Shown piece after piece: positions 49,799-60,648 of a DNA stretch of 64,000 nucleotides (the stretch's first letter is position 1; the number at the start of each line of letters is the position of its first letter). Origin of the DNA: Sorex araneus (lineage: Eukaryota; Chordata; Mammalia; Eulipotyphla; Soricidae). A model generated the notes under the pieces. That model was not told where the DNA came from and did no database searches. It was given only the letters and a program-made list of their open reading frames with translations. Both the position numbers and the translations under genes were made by a program. The stretch lies in contig NC_073303.1 of assembly GCF_027595985.1 (NCBI RefSeq), positions 25,643,892 to 25,707,891 on the forward strand, given 5' to 3'.

Positions 49799-49974
49799 GG
49801 GGTTTTTTTTTTGTGGGGGGGCGGTAGAGTCACACCCAGTGATGCTCAGGGCTGACTCCTGGTTCTACGCTCATGAATTACTACGCCTGGCAGTGCTCAG
49901 GGGACCAGATGGGTGGCCAGGGATGGAACCAGTGCGAGGCAAGGGCCTACCCTCTGTGATATCTCTCTGGCCTC
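49799..49974 (-). repeat. SINE
   Basis: GAGTCACACCCAGTGATGCT to GATATCTCTCTGGCCT, with a CTACG insert in the middle. Confidence 0.87.
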
Positions 49975-50119
49975 TAAACCAACTCTACTGATTGACTTTG
50001 ATCACCAACATGAACTTGATGGACTTCGTGGAGTACACTGATCGCTACTTTAGGGAAATTTTTTCAGAGGCTATTGATGACATTGGCAGATGATAGAATT
50101 TCCACTTTAAATCTAATAC

Positions 50120-50301
50120 ATTTTTTTTTGTTGTTGTTATTGTTTTATTTTGGTGCTACACCTGAAATTGCTCAGAGGTTACTCCTGGCTCTGTGCTCAG
50201 GAATCACTCTTGGTGATGCTTAGGGGACCCTGTGGGATGCTAGGGATCAAACCTGGGTCAGGTGAGGCAAGTGCCTTATCCACTGTTCTATCTGTTCAGC
50301 C
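50120..50301 (-). repeat. SINE
   Basis: TTGGTGCTACACCTGAAATT to TCTATCTGTTCAGCCCT; AAATCTAA on both sides. Confidence 0.87.
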
Positions 50302-50451
50302 CTGAAATCTAAAAAAATTTGATGCACATTTAGACAATAACAGAAGTCAAATGATGAATGAATAACGCCCTCTCACCCAACGCAGGGAAAAGTGATAACA
50401 ATCCAAAGGTGGTGAAGTTATGGAGAGAAAATTATGAATTACTATATTTGT

Positions 50452-50628
50452 CTTTTTTTTTTGGTGCTTTGGGGTCATACCTGGTGAAGTTCAGAGGTTA
50501 CTCCTGGCTCTGCACTCAGGAATTACTACTGGCGGTGCTCAGGGGACCATACGGAATGCCAGGAATTGAACCCAGGTCGGCCACATGCAAGGCAAGTACC
50601 CTACCTGCTGTACTATCGCTCCGGCCCT
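50452..50628 (-). repeat. Short-type SINE
   Basis: GGGTCATACCTGGTGAAGTT to CTATCGCTCCGGCCCT. Confidence 0.92.
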
Positions 50629-50744
50629 ACATTTCTCTATTAAGAAATAATTTAACAACATTCATCAAATTCCTTTTGATTCCCACAAAACCACTTGGCT
50701 TCTCTCACCACCATAATCACCCATCAGAACTAGTACAGATGGTC

Positions 50745-51345
50745 TGATTTTTTTTCTTCCAATTTTTAATTGTGGGGAAGCAGGAGCTAGTCCAGTGAGT
50801 AGGGCCTTGTACACAACTGACCCAAATTTGATCTCCAGCATCCCATATGGTTCCCCGAACCTGCCAGGAGCGATCCCTGAACTCAGAGTCAGGGGTAAGC
50901 CCTGAGCACCCCCAGGTATGGCCCAAATACAAAAGCAAAACATTTCATTGTGGTAAAATACATGTAACATAAAATATCTCGTATTTAAGTATATAATTCA
51001 GTGACAGTAAGTGCATTCATATCATGGTGCCGCCAGCCTCCAGAATGACCGTCCAGCAGAAACTCTACTGAGCTAAGTCCCCCCTCACACTCACCGCCCT
51101 CCACCCCGCCCCACGACCACTATTCCACTCTCAGCCCCGAGAAGCGCCCCCTAAGTGCAGTCCTGAAGTCCTCACCTTGGGAATAACTCATTTTGCTACT
51201 GTCTGCTCAGAGCACAGTCATATTGGGGTCAATTTTCACTCTCTTTAAGGCTGAGTAATATTCCATTCCATGTATTTAGCCCTGTTCTGCTCATCCACAC
51301 CTCTGTCTGGACATTTGGATTATTGCAATGCAGCTTCAAGGGCTG
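50745..51345 (-). mobile_element. Old LINE-1 (L1M-type) 3' end, SINE-interrupted
   Basis: On + : CATTGTGGTAAAATACATGT, TAACATAAAATATCTCGTAT, TAAGTATATAATTCAGTGAC (50985), ACTCATTTTGCTACTGTCTG and GGCTGAGTAATATTCCATTC (51250), the recalled order of antisense old mammalian LINE-1 ends. A SINE lies at 50774-50940. Confidence 0.8.
50774..50940 (+). repeat. SINE inside the LINE-1 end
   Basis: GGGGAAGCAGGAGCTAGTCC head; the LINE-1 word ATTGTGG occurs on both sides. Confidence 0.88.
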
Positions 51346-51349
51346 CAGG

Positions 51350-51455
51350 GGACTGGATGCAGATAGGACAGTGGGTAGGTGCTTGCCAGGAGTAATTCCT
51401 GAGCACAGAACCAGGAGCAAGCACTGAGAATTGCAGGATATGTCCCAAAAACCTA
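51350..51455 (+). repeat. SINE with middle deleted
   Basis: GGACTGGATGCAGATAGGAC joins to GCTTGCCAGGAGTAATTCCT. Confidence 0.82.
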
Positions 51456-51465
51456 TTTTAAAGAG

Positions 51466-51491
51466 ATAGATAGAGAGAGGGGGGAGGGAGG

Positions 51492-51531
<40 letters not shown>
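51466..51531. repeat. (GA)n tract
   Basis: AGAGATAGATAGAGAG then GGGA and about 15 GA units. Confidence 0.95.
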
Positions 51532-51534
<3 letters not shown>

Positions 51535-51635
51535 AGAGAGATGGTTAAGGCACTTGCCTTGCCTAGGCTGTGGTCAACCCTGGTTCAATCCTCCGCATGA
51601 CCAGGAGTGACTCCTGAGCACAAAGCCAGGAGTGA
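51532..51635 (+). repeat. SINE, shortened
   Basis: CCAGAGAGATGGTTAAGGCA head; CCAGGAGTGAGCCC end. Confidence 0.78.
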
Positions 51636-51639
51636 GCCC

Positions 51640-51782
51640 AAATAGTTTGGCAGGGAAGGTGCTTGCCTTGTACACAGCCATCCCAGGCTTGACCCCGGCA
51701 TCCTGTATGGTACCCCAAGCCCACCAGGAGTGATTCCTGAGCGCAGAACCACACCTAAATACCACCGGTGTGGCCCCAAATA
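51640..51782 (+). repeat. SINE lacking the head
   Basis: GGCAGGGAAGGTGCTTGCCT to ACCGGTGTGGCCCC. Confidence 0.8.
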
Positions 51783-51799
51783 AAAAAATCAAACAAACA

Positions 51800-51970
51800 G
51801 GGGCTGGAGCAATAGCACAGCGGGTAAGGTGTTTGCCTTGCAACGCGGCCAACCCGGGTTCAATTCCCAGCATCCCATATGGTCCCCTGAGTACCACCAG
51901 GGGTGATTCCTGAGTGCAGAGCCAGGAGTAACCCCTGTGCATCGCCGGGTGTGACCCAAAAAGCAAAAAA
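51800..51970 (+). repeat. Short-type SINE with 17-bp target duplication
   Basis: AAAAAATCAAACAAACA at 51783-51799 and 51971-51987. Confidence 0.96.
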
Positions 51971-51987
51971 AAAAAATCAAACAAACA

Positions 51988-52406
51988 ATACCCATCCCAA
52001 TTAGCTCTTAAGACCCGGCTTTCATTTCTTCAGGGGGATATATACATTTAGTAGAATCTTTGGGTCATGGACCAGTGTCTCTCTTTTGTGGAGGGTGGTC
52101 TGGCTCCTGGGTCAGTGGGGTTGGAGGTCGAGAGGGGATGAGCTGTGTGAGCCGGAGGAGGTCACCTTCCCTCTCTGAGCTCCATCCAGTTTCCACACAG
52201 GAACTCTTGCTGAGCACACGCCATCCCAGGTTTTTCCCTAAGCTTCTAATTCAGGGTCTGGCCTGGGGCCCAGGAATTTGTCATTTAAAACAACAATAAC
52301 CTCAGGTAATTTTGATTCTCAAACAGGTTCAGGAATCAAAGGATAGAGGCTTCCCAGAGGCTCTGCCGCTCTGACCTCGGGTGACCCCGATGATTAAGAA
52401 ACTAAT
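51988..52406. other. Intergenic sequence with MER5-like fragment
   Basis: 52245-52335 (TCTAATTCAGGGTCTGGCCT, GGGGCCCAGGAATTTGTCAT, CCTCAGGTAATTTTGATTCT) resembles the antisense hAT-Charlie MER5A core. The rest is unrecognised. Confidence 0.5.
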
Positions 52407-52536
52407 CCGGGGCAGGAGCAGTAGCTCAATGGGCTTTGCATGCAGGAGAGCCGATTACATCACCAGCACGGGCCCCCGCACACCCCTGCGTCATCGGGAG
52501 CAATCCCTGAGCACTACCGGGGCGTGGCCCCCAAAT

Positions 52537-52596
<60 letters not shown>
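52407..52596 (+). repeat. SINE, diverged, with (CA)n tail
   Basis: GGGGCAGGAGCAGTAGCTCA head. The tail at 52539-52596 is about 29 CA units. Confidence 0.82.
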
Positions 52597-52599
<3 letters not shown>

Positions 52600-52613
52600 T
52601 TGAGCTGGTTCAG

Positions 52614-52793
52614 GTTTTTTTTTTTTTGGCTTTTTTTTTGGGTCACACCTGGCGATGCACAGGAGTTACTCCTGGCTCTGCACTCAGGAATTACTCCTGG
52701 CGGTGCCCGGGAGACCATATGGGATGCTGGGAATCAAACCCGGGTCAGCCACAGACAAGGCAAATGCCTCCCCGAGGTGCTATCGCTCCAGCC
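52614..52793 (-). repeat. Short-type SINE
   Basis: Near consensus, ending GCTATCGCTCCAGCCC. Confidence 0.93.
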
Positions 52794-52796
52794 CGG

Positions 52797-52970
52797 GAGC
52801 AGGTCCAGTTCGAACAGGGGTTAAGGTGCTTGCCCTGCAAGGTTTTGATCCAGGGTTTGAGCCCAGCACCCCATGTGATCCCCTGTGCATCTCCAGGAGT
52901 GCTTGCTCCCTGAGCACAGAGCCAGGAGTAATCCCTGAGCACCACTGGGTATGGGCCAAACAAGAAATAA
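52797..52970 (+). repeat. SINE, diverged
   Basis: GAGCAGGTCCAGTTCGAACA head; GAGCACAGAGCCAGGAGTAA body. Confidence 0.78.
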
Positions 52971-52982
52971 TGCAAACCAAAA

Positions 52983-53126
52983 AGGAAGCCACACAGTACA
53001 GGAGGCAAAGAGCTTGCCTGGCAGGCGGCTCACCCCAGACTATCTCCAGCACTGCAAGCGAGGGCCCCTGAGTGACCCCAGAGCACTCCTGAGCACCACA
53101 TCACCCCCCCCCAAAAAAAAAAAATC
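52983..53126 (+). repeat. SINE, diverged
   Basis: GAAGCCACACAGTACAGGAG head; C9A12 tail. Confidence 0.7.
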
Positions 53127-54667
53127 CAGGTCTGACTCACTGGCATAGCTACCAGCTACCAATGGCGAGCTACCAGCACTCTCTCAATTTCTTTATTTCC
53201 TAGAGGAAAAAAAAATTTTAATGAGTCTAGCGCCACCCTAAGAATACGAAAATGAAGAAACTGAGCCACTTAGTGTAGACACAATATTCCAGGTAAGTCC
53301 TCAAGCGCCCAAGAGCCCCGGGCCCACCCCAGAGTGGATTCTTATCGCCCCCTGGTGGTAAAATCAAGTCTGCGCATCCCCCAACCACCCAAGCGCCCAG
53401 GTGGCACCGCCCATTCCAAGCGCGGCAGATTCCTTTTCCTTTCTTAAAAAAATGCTCTTCTTCATTGAGTCACCGTGAGATAGACCACAGCGTCGAGGCC
53501 CCGGTGAGGACAGACGTCCGAGATGCAGCGTTCCCTGACGGTCCGTTGCAGAGTGCCCCGGCGGGCAAGACTCCTGTTGGGCATCCTCAGACCTGACCAT
53601 TGCACCCTCCCGCCCCTGCGCAGAGCTGAGGGACACGCGCCTTATCCAGCACTGGGGAAGCTGAGGCTCAGAGAGGCCGAGTGACTGGCGCAGGGGCACG
53701 CAGCTCCCTCGGGAGCCGGTCAGGCCTGCCTGAGGCGCAGGTGGACCTGAACTGTGGTGAGCAGAGAGTTCCTGCTGGCAGGATTCTGGCCCCTCCGGGG
53801 CACCACACCGGGGAGTGGGTGGCGCCGGCCCTGCTCTCTGGAATATCCCCACGAGCTCTGTGCTCCCCCAGACCCCAGGGGTGCGCTGGAGGCCTGGAGA
53901 GGGGACCTTCGGGCTCTGGGGTCAGCACTGGCCCTGGCGGTCCTGCTGTGGCCTTGGGCAAGTGACTGCGCCCGTCCGGGAAAGAGCCCGTAGGGGAAAG
54001 GTGGGAATGGAGCGTCTATTTCATGGATCAAGGGACCGCTCTTCCTTCTCAGAACTTCCAGTCTGCAATTGACGGGGTGGGGGGCTGTCAATCACAAGGA
54101 CCCATGACTCACAAGGGCACATGACTCCAGTCAGCCAATCAGAGCGCCCCATCCTCCGATCCAGTTAATCCAGGATAAGCCAGTGACCCAATTAGAGCCA
54201 AGCAGAGGGACTGTGGGGGGGAGGGGGAGATGTGGTGTGGCCCAGGAGATTTCAGGGGTCACCTTGCCCACCTGTGCAAAAAAAGCAGAGGGACGGGGTG
54301 TGTGCTAGCTTGCATGGAACTCATGCCACGGGCTGTCATCGGAACCCTGCCTGGCTTTAGGTGGGGGTTCATGGTCCCCGTCCCCCCCAGAACTCTGGGG
54401 CTATGAGTCTGGGCTTGAATTCTACCGCCACTCTCCAATCGCATCCGTGCCCTGCCCAAGCACCTCACAGGTAACTAACAGCAACGGGCCATGGGCATTC
54501 GGTGAAGAAACCAAGGAGACAGTCCCAGAGCAAAGCCCATCCTGGACCTTTGACCCCACGGCGGAGAGACTTAGGGAAAGCGCACAGGGTCTTCCGCCAA
54601 GAGCATTCCAGAGCCCTTTACATTTTTCTTGCGACATACGTGCATTTTTGAAAGGGCCTCAAAAGCA
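53127..54667. other. 1.5 kb SINE-free intergenic sequence
   Basis: The longest SINE-free intergenic stretch. Holds a CTCF-type motif (53345-53359), an antisense LINE-1 terminus scrap (53458-53482, ATTGAGTCACCGTGAGATAG) and MIR-like pieces at 53650-53700 (GAGGCTCAGAGAGGCCGAGT) and 53945-53985. It has no coding gene I recognise. Confidence 0.55.
53345..53359 (-). promoter_or_regulatory. Candidate CTCF-binding motif
   Basis: The complement reads ACCACCAGGGGGCGA, agreeing with the CTCF core CCACCAGGGGGCG at every position of the 13-bp core. It lies between FKBP5 and TULP1 in non-SINE sequence. Binding is inferred, not shown. Confidence 0.55.
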
Positions 54668-54838
54668 GAGTTGGAGAGATAGTCCTGGGCTGATGGCGTT
54701 AGTCTTACATGCAGCCAAGCCCGGTTCAAATCCAGGCACTTTTTGGTCCTCTGAGCATTACAGGAAGAGACTCTGAGCACAGAGTCGGGAATAGCCCCAG
54801 CTGCAGCCCAAGCCTCCCACTTCAAAAAAAAAACCCAA
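54668..54838 (+). repeat. SINE, old and diverged
   Basis: GTTGGAGAGATAGTCCTGGG head; GGTTCAAATCCAGGCAC B box; A10 tail. Confidence 0.75.
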
Positions 54839-54852
54839 AAGAAGAGTCTCTT

Positions 54853-55034
54853 GGGGCCGGAGCGATAGCACAGCGGGTAGGGCGTTTGCCTTGCACGCGG
54901 CCGACCCGGGTTCAATCCCCAGCATCCCATATAGGTCCCCCAAGCACTGCCAGGAGCAATTCCTGAGTGCAAAGCCAGGAGTAACCCCTGAGCATCGCTG
55001 GGTGTGACCCAAAAAGAAAAAAAAAAAAAAAGAA
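54853..55034 (+). repeat. Short-type SINE with 12-bp target duplication
   Basis: GAAGAGTCTCTT at 54841-54852 and 55035-55046, inserted in the tail of the previous SINE. Confidence 0.95.
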
Positions 55035-55062
55035 GAAGAGTCTCTTAAGGTGTCTGCCCCAT

Positions 55063-55185
55063 AGGGTTGGAGTGATAGGACAGCAGGGAGGGTGTTTGCC
55101 TTACACAGGATCAACCCAAGTTCTTCCGGCATCCCATAGGGCCCCCCAAGTGGCACCCCCGAAGAGCCCGGAGTAACCCCAACAA
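55063..55185 (+). repeat. SINE, diverged, shortened
   Basis: GGTTGGAGTGATAGGACAGC head to CCCGGAGTAACCCC. Confidence 0.8.
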
Positions 55186-55328
55186 GCCAGAGTCCCTGTC
55201 ACTCCCTAGAGGAGACAGGAGATGAGACAGGAGACGAGGCAGGCACTTGAAGGAGAAATTTGAGGCATTTGAGCAAAAATCCGTGTTTTCGCCCACTGGA
55301 AATGTGTCTCACCTGCTGTGGGCCGAGA

Positions 55329-55399
55329 CAGGAGTAATTCCTGAGTGCAGAGCCAGGAGTAACCCCTGTGTATCGCCAGGTGTGACCCAAACTGTTCCC
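55329..55399 (+). repeat. SINE 3' end fragment, split by SINE
   Basis: AGGAGTAATTCCTGAGTGCA to GGTGTGACCCAAACTG. Confidence 0.82.
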
Positions 55400-55403
55400 C
55401 TTT

Positions 55404-55438
<35 letters not shown>

Positions 55439-55606
55439 TTTGCTTTTTGGTTCACACCCGGCGATGCACAGGAGTCACTCCTGGCTTTGCACTCAGGAAT
55501 TACTCCTGGCAGTGCTCAGGGGACCATATGGGATGCTGGGATTCGAACCCGGGTTGGCCGCGTGCAAGGCAAATGCTCTACCCACTACGCTATCACTCCA
55601 GCCCCA
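55400..55606 (-). repeat. Short-type SINE, (TTTA)n tail, nested
   Basis: AAACTGTTCCC at 55389-55399 and 55607-55617. The (ATTT)n tail spans about 42 bp. Confidence 0.94.
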
Positions 55607-55675
55607 AAACTGTTCCCTTTTTTTAAAAAATGGGCACGGTTCATGGCATATAATAGGAGGCATTATTGAGAGTTG

Positions 55676-55840
55676 GACCAAGGATGATCGTGCAGGGGGT
55701 CCGGTGCTTGCCTTGCATACGGTCAACCCAGGTTGGATCCCTGGCACCTCAGATGCTTCCCCAAGCTGGCCAGGAGTGATCCCTGAGCACAGAACCAGCT
55801 TAAGCCTGAGCCTAGCCGGGTGTGGCCCCCAACCAAAAAT
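55676..55840 (+). repeat. SINE, diverged
   Basis: GGACCAAGGATGATCGTGCA head; AGCCGGGTGTGGCCCCCAAC end. Confidence 0.82.
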
Positions 55841-55934
55841 AAACGTAATTTAAATGGATAAAGATCAACATGCATAATATCAGAATCAAATTTAAATGGT
55901 TTTGAAATTTTAATTCCATGTTATCAGATTGTTT

Positions 55935-56100
55935 TATTTGAGTTTGGAGGAGGAGGCCCAGGTCCGGCTCAGACGCTGCTCCCAGCTCCATACCTGAGCT
56001 CCTCCCCACAGTGCTTGGGGACTGTATGGTGCTAGGTCGATGCCTGAGCTGCCGGATGCAAGCATGCGCTCCAGTCTTCGGGGGTTTCTCTCTGGCCCCT
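55935..56100 (-). repeat. SINE, old and diverged
   Basis: GGAGGCCCAGGTCCGGCTCA to TTTCTCTCTGGCCCCTT. Confidence 0.6.
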
Positions 56101-56145
56101 TAAATATTTTTCTGCAAGCAAAAGGTTCCCAAGGTTGTATCCATG

Positions 56146-56327
56146 GGAGCCGAGGCTATAGCACAGCGGGTAAGGCGTTTGCCTTGCAAGCAGCCGACCT
56201 GGGTTCAATCCCCGGCATTCCATATGGTCCCCTCAGCACTGCCAGGAGTAATTCCTGAGTGCAGAGCCAGGAGTAACCCCTGTGCATCGCTGGGTGAGGC
56301 CCAAAAAGTAAAAAAAAAAAAAAAAAA
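56146..56327 (+). repeat. Short-type SINE
   Basis: GGGAGCCGAGGCTATAGCAC head, A19 tail, AAGGTTG on both sides. Confidence 0.92.
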
Positions 56328-56504
56328 AAGGTTGATTTCGAAGTCCCATTAGCTACTATATAAAGAACTGCCACACGCGTCATATGTATGTATGGACTGA
56401 CCGGTGTGCATACCAGCTCAACTGCAGTAGGAATTGCATCACGTGGCAGAACACTCCTGTGTTGCCAGTAGCAACTACTACAAAAGTCTCGCTCAAGAGG
56501 ACCT

Positions 56505-56689
56505 GGGGAGGGGGGGCTGGAGCTATAGCACAGCGGGTAGGGCGTTTGCCTTGCAAGCAGCCGACCTGGGTTCGAATCCCAGCATCCCATATGGTCCCCT
56601 GAGCACTGCCAGGAGTAATTCCTGAGTGCAAAAGCCAGGAGTAACCCCTGTGCATCGCTGGGTGTGACCCAAAAAGAAAAAAAAAAAAA
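56505..56689 (+). repeat. Short-type SINE with 10-bp target duplication
   Basis: AAGAGGACCT at 56495-56504 and 56690-56699. Confidence 0.95.
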
Positions 56690-56702
56690 AAGAGGACCTA
56701 GA

Positions 56703-56889
56703 GGGGGCTGGAGTGATAGCACAGCGAGTAAGGCATTTGCCTTGCACGCGGCCAACCTGGGTTTGATTCCCAGCATCCCATAATGGTCCGAGCACTGTCA
56801 GGAGTAATTCCTGACTGCATGAGCCAGGAGTAACCCCTAAGCATCGCTGGGTGTGACCCAAAAAGCAAAAAGAAAAAAAAAAAGAAATC
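56703..56889 (+). repeat. Short-type SINE inserted at the previous SINE's 3' flank
   Basis: GGACCTAGA at 56694-56702 and 56890-56898; its target includes the earlier element's 3' duplication. Confidence 0.94.
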
Positions 56890-56898
56890 GGACCTAGA

Positions 56899-57300
56899 GA
56901 ACCTTCTCATCCTGAAAAGATGCCTGCACTCCCCACCAGGGCCAGGGGAGAGGGAAGCTCTGAGGGATGACGCCATCTGCTCTTGCTCTCTTGCACCCTG
57001 AGTCAGTGTCCATCCGTGATGCTGACCACGCAGCCCCAAGTACCCCAGCAGCCCAGTGCAGAAGACACCGTGGAGGACAATAGCGCAGAGCCCTGAGAAG
57101 TGTCACCCAGGGCCGGGCAGTCTGAGGGGGCCAGGCCAGGTTTGCAGTCCGCGCGGAGCCTGGAGTCCACTGGCTCTCGGTGGTCACTTGGGTTTTCAGA
57201 GCATCACAAGCCCTCCAGAGCGTGACTCTTAGTGAAAATCACTCTGGTGCTCGTCCAGGAAACCGGGCCTTTCCACTTCACAAAAGAATTCTTGGCTGGA
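56899..57300. other. Intergenic unique sequence
   Basis: GC-rich, nothing recognised. Confidence 0.45.
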
Positions 57301-57445
57301 TGGGGGCCGGAGCGTTAGTACAGCGGGTAGGGCATTTGCCTCGCACACACGGTGCGTGGTCCCCAAGCACCACCAGGAATGTGCAGAGCCAGAAGCAACC
57401 CCTGAGCATCATTGGGTGTAACCCAGAAAGAAAAAAAAAAAAAAT
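57301..57445 (+). repeat. SINE with B-box region deleted
   Basis: CGGAGCGTTAGTACAGCGGG head, then GGTGCGTGGTCCCCAAGCAC; an A14 run meets T12. Confidence 0.85.
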
Positions 57446-57460
57446 TTTTTTTTTTTTGGC

Positions 57461-57640
57461 TGGGGCTGGGGTGATAGCAGGTAGGGCACTTGCCTTGCAT
57501 GTGGTCAACCCAGGTTCAATTTCCAGTACCCCATATGGCCCCTCGAGCCCGCCAGGAGTGATCCCTGTGCACAGAGCCAGGAACAAGCCCTGATCAGAGC
57601 CGGGTGTGGCTCAAAGCTCAAGTATAAATAAATAAATAAA
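57461..57640 (+). repeat. SINE with A box deleted
   Basis: GGGGCTGGGGTGATAGCAGG head; (AAAT)n tail. Confidence 0.88.
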
Positions 57641-58248
57641 ATTCCCCTCCTCAGTCTCACCTGCCCTGGCGGTCGGAACAGGAACCCAGCTGCTCTCTTC
57701 TTTACCTCCTTGGCACTCGCTGTGCAATTCCGTGGAATGGTTTGCGACATTGGCACGCATTACAATGAATTGTTTGTCAGTTAATTATTAATCTATATAC
57801 AATTAATTATGTATCACCGTGGCGTTTATCGCAATTAATGACGATGATGAGCTCACGGTGTGTTTACGCCTTGATTCTGCCTCTCCCACACGTTTGCGGG
57901 GGCGGGAGCGCGCCCCTTTATGCAGAACAGCGCGCGTTCCCGGCCAGCTGCTAACCCACAGCGCTTGCTCAGGAAATACGGACCAACTCCCAGACAAGCG
58001 TTTCTTCACCTTTAATACTGGGGTGCTAGTAATAAATAGACCGATTATATATGTAACCTATGTGTGCACATCTACCCACACACAAGTACACAGCATACAA
58101 GCTGGGAAAGGGGGTTGCAATATTACAGAGAAAAATTCTCACAGTGACTCCTTCAGAATGCTATCCTAGGTGAGTTTCATTTTAATCTTCCTTTTGAATT
58201 GTCTGAACTCTATAAATAAATATGGATGGATCTTATAATAAATGTAAA
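57641..58248. other. SINE-free 0.6 kb with homeodomain-type sites
   Basis: Includes TTAATTATTAATC (57781-57793), CAATTAATTATG (57800-57811) and CAATTAATG (57832-57840), then a CpG-bearing GC box region (57880-57950). It lies 2.7-3.3 kb before TULP1. Confidence 0.5.
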
Positions 58249-58362
58249 GGAGGCTGGAGACATAATACAACAAGGGTGCTTGCTTTGCATGCTGATGACT
58301 CAGATTTGATCCCTAGCATCCCGTACGACCCCTTGTCAGAAGTGATCTCTGAGTGCAGAGCC
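58249..58362 (+). repeat. SINE, diverged, tail became (GGAA)n
   Basis: GGAGGCTGGAGACATAATAC head to GAGTGCAGAGCCAGGAAGG. Confidence 0.85.
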
Positions 58363-59059
<697 letters not shown>

Positions 59060-59066
59060 CTATCCA

Positions 59067-59250
59067 GGGGCTGGAGCGATAGCACAATGAGTTAGGTGTT
59101 TGCCTTGCGCATGGCCAACCGGGATTGATTCCCAGAATCCCATGTGGTCCCCCCAAGGACCACCAAGAGTAATTCCTGAATGCATGAGCCAGGAATAGCC
59201 ACTGTACAGTGTAGGGTGTGACCCAAAAAGAAAAATAAAAGATAAAAACC
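59067..59250 (+). repeat. Short-type SINE, moderately diverged
   Basis: GGGGCTGGAGCGATAGCACA head with worn B box (GGGATTGATTCCC). Confidence 0.9.
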
Positions 59251-59313
59251 CTGAACTTGACCTTGCATCAAACTTCCCCCTCTAATCCCCGTGACTGCAT
59301 CGCACCTGCAAAG

Positions 59314-59385
59314 GGCCAAGAGCATGTGCCTTGCATGCATGAGGTCCTGTGTTCAAGTCCCAGCATCAAAGAAAGGAAAAACCAT
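59314..59385 (+). repeat. tRNA-Ala-like short element (family T)
   Basis: GGGCCAAGAGCATGTGCCTT, TGCATGCATGAGGTCCTGTG and TTCAAGTCCCAGCATCAAAG, with tail AAAGGAAAAACC. Confidence 0.7.
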
Positions 59386-59755
59386 GCAAAAGTTACTGGC
59401 GACAGCCTACCAAGAGTCTGACCTGCCACGCTGCGACTCAGGGACACCCGCAGGAACCCCAGTCCTGCCAAGCTGGGGCATATCAGGGCACCCCCAGGCG
59501 ACAGGAAGGGCCCAGAGAGGGTCACTAGTCCCCTGTCACAGAGGCCGTCTGCATATCGTCACAGCGGGCCCAGCCAATCTGCACCAGCTCACAGCCAGGA
59601 GGGGCCTCTGGCCGGGCCAGTTTACAGAGGCTGGGGCAGGGCCGGGGCCTCCGGCTTCAGTGCTCAGGCCCAGGACACCTCCAATAGGAGCTTCAGGAAA
59701 CTCTGCGGACCTGTAATTAGGGACCATTCTCAGGGCTTCCTCAGTTTCCCTTCCC
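59386..59755. other. Intergenic GC-rich unique sequence
   Basis: Nothing recognised. Confidence 0.45.
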
Positions 59756-59845
59756 TCCTTTCTTCCTCCCTCCCTCCCTCCTTTACTTCTTTCCTTCCTT
59801 CTTTCTTTTTCTTTCTTTCCCTCTTTCTTTCTTTCTTCTTTTCCA
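59756..59845. repeat. TCCC/TTTC low-complexity block
   Basis: C and T only, apart from single A bases. Confidence 0.9.
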
Positions 59846-60110
59846 ATAACATTAAAATATTTTTTATTGATTGAGAATCTGTGGTTTGCAATACTATTGA
59901 TAATGGTTTCTCATGCCCGTGATTTCACACCACATCCAATCACCAGTGTACCCACCCCTTCCCCCAAGGACCCCAAGGTCCGTGCCCTTCAAACCCCTGT
60001 CACCTCCCACTCAGGGGTGTCATCAGTTCCCCATTACAAAGACAGTTCCAACTTGTCTTTGGATCTTTGTTACTACTGTGTTGTGCGATTTTTTTCTTTT
60101 CTAAAAAAAT
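59846..60110 (-). repeat. LINE-like 3' end, antisense
   Basis: TATTTTTTATTGATTGAGAA, ACCAGTGTACCCACCCCTTC, GTGTCATCAGTTCCCCATTA. It resembles other antisense shrew LINE termini here but is not identical to family U. Confidence 0.5.
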
Positions 60111-60116
60111 TTTAAT

Positions 60117-60283
60117 TAAATCTTCCTTCCTTCCTTCCTTCCTTCCTTCCTTCCTTCCTTCCTTCCTTCCTTCCTTCCTTCCATCCCTCCTTCTCCTCCT
60201 CTCCTTCCTTCCTCTTTCTTCCTTCCTTCCTTCCTTCCTTCCTTTCTTTCTTCCTTTCTTTCTTTCTTTCTTCTTTCTTTCCT

Positions 60284-60342
<59 letters not shown>

Positions 60343-60411
60343 CTTTCCTTCTTCTTTCTTTCCTTCTTTTCTTTCTTTCTTTCCTTCTATCTTTTCTTCC
60401 TTCCTTTCTTC

Positions 60412-60450
<39 letters not shown>

Positions 60451-60451
60451 T

Positions 60452-60487
<36 letters not shown>

Positions 60488-60505
60488 TCCTTCCATCTTT
60501 CTTTT
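60117..60505. repeat. TTCC/TTTC polypyrimidine tract, 0.39 kb
   Basis: (TTCC)n then mixed, then (TTTC)n; it lies in the tail position of the minus-strand SINE at 60506. Opposite strand sense to the tract at 58363. Confidence 0.97.
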
Positions 60506-60648
60506 TTTCTTGCCTCACTCAGGACTTACTCCTGCCCTGTACTCAGGGATCACTCCTGCCTCTACTTGGAGGACCCTGTGCCATGCTGAATTTCAAACTG
60601 GCTGCATGCAAGGTAAGTGCCTTATCCACTGTACTATCTCTCCCCCCT
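60506..60648 (-). repeat. SINE, diverged
   Basis: TTGCCTCACTCAGGACTTAC to CTGTACTATCTCTCCCC. Confidence 0.75.

Noticed and set aside
53364-53965. Overlapping frames of 80-160 codons on both strands
   Set aside because: The region contains MIR-like pieces and no splice or homology support.
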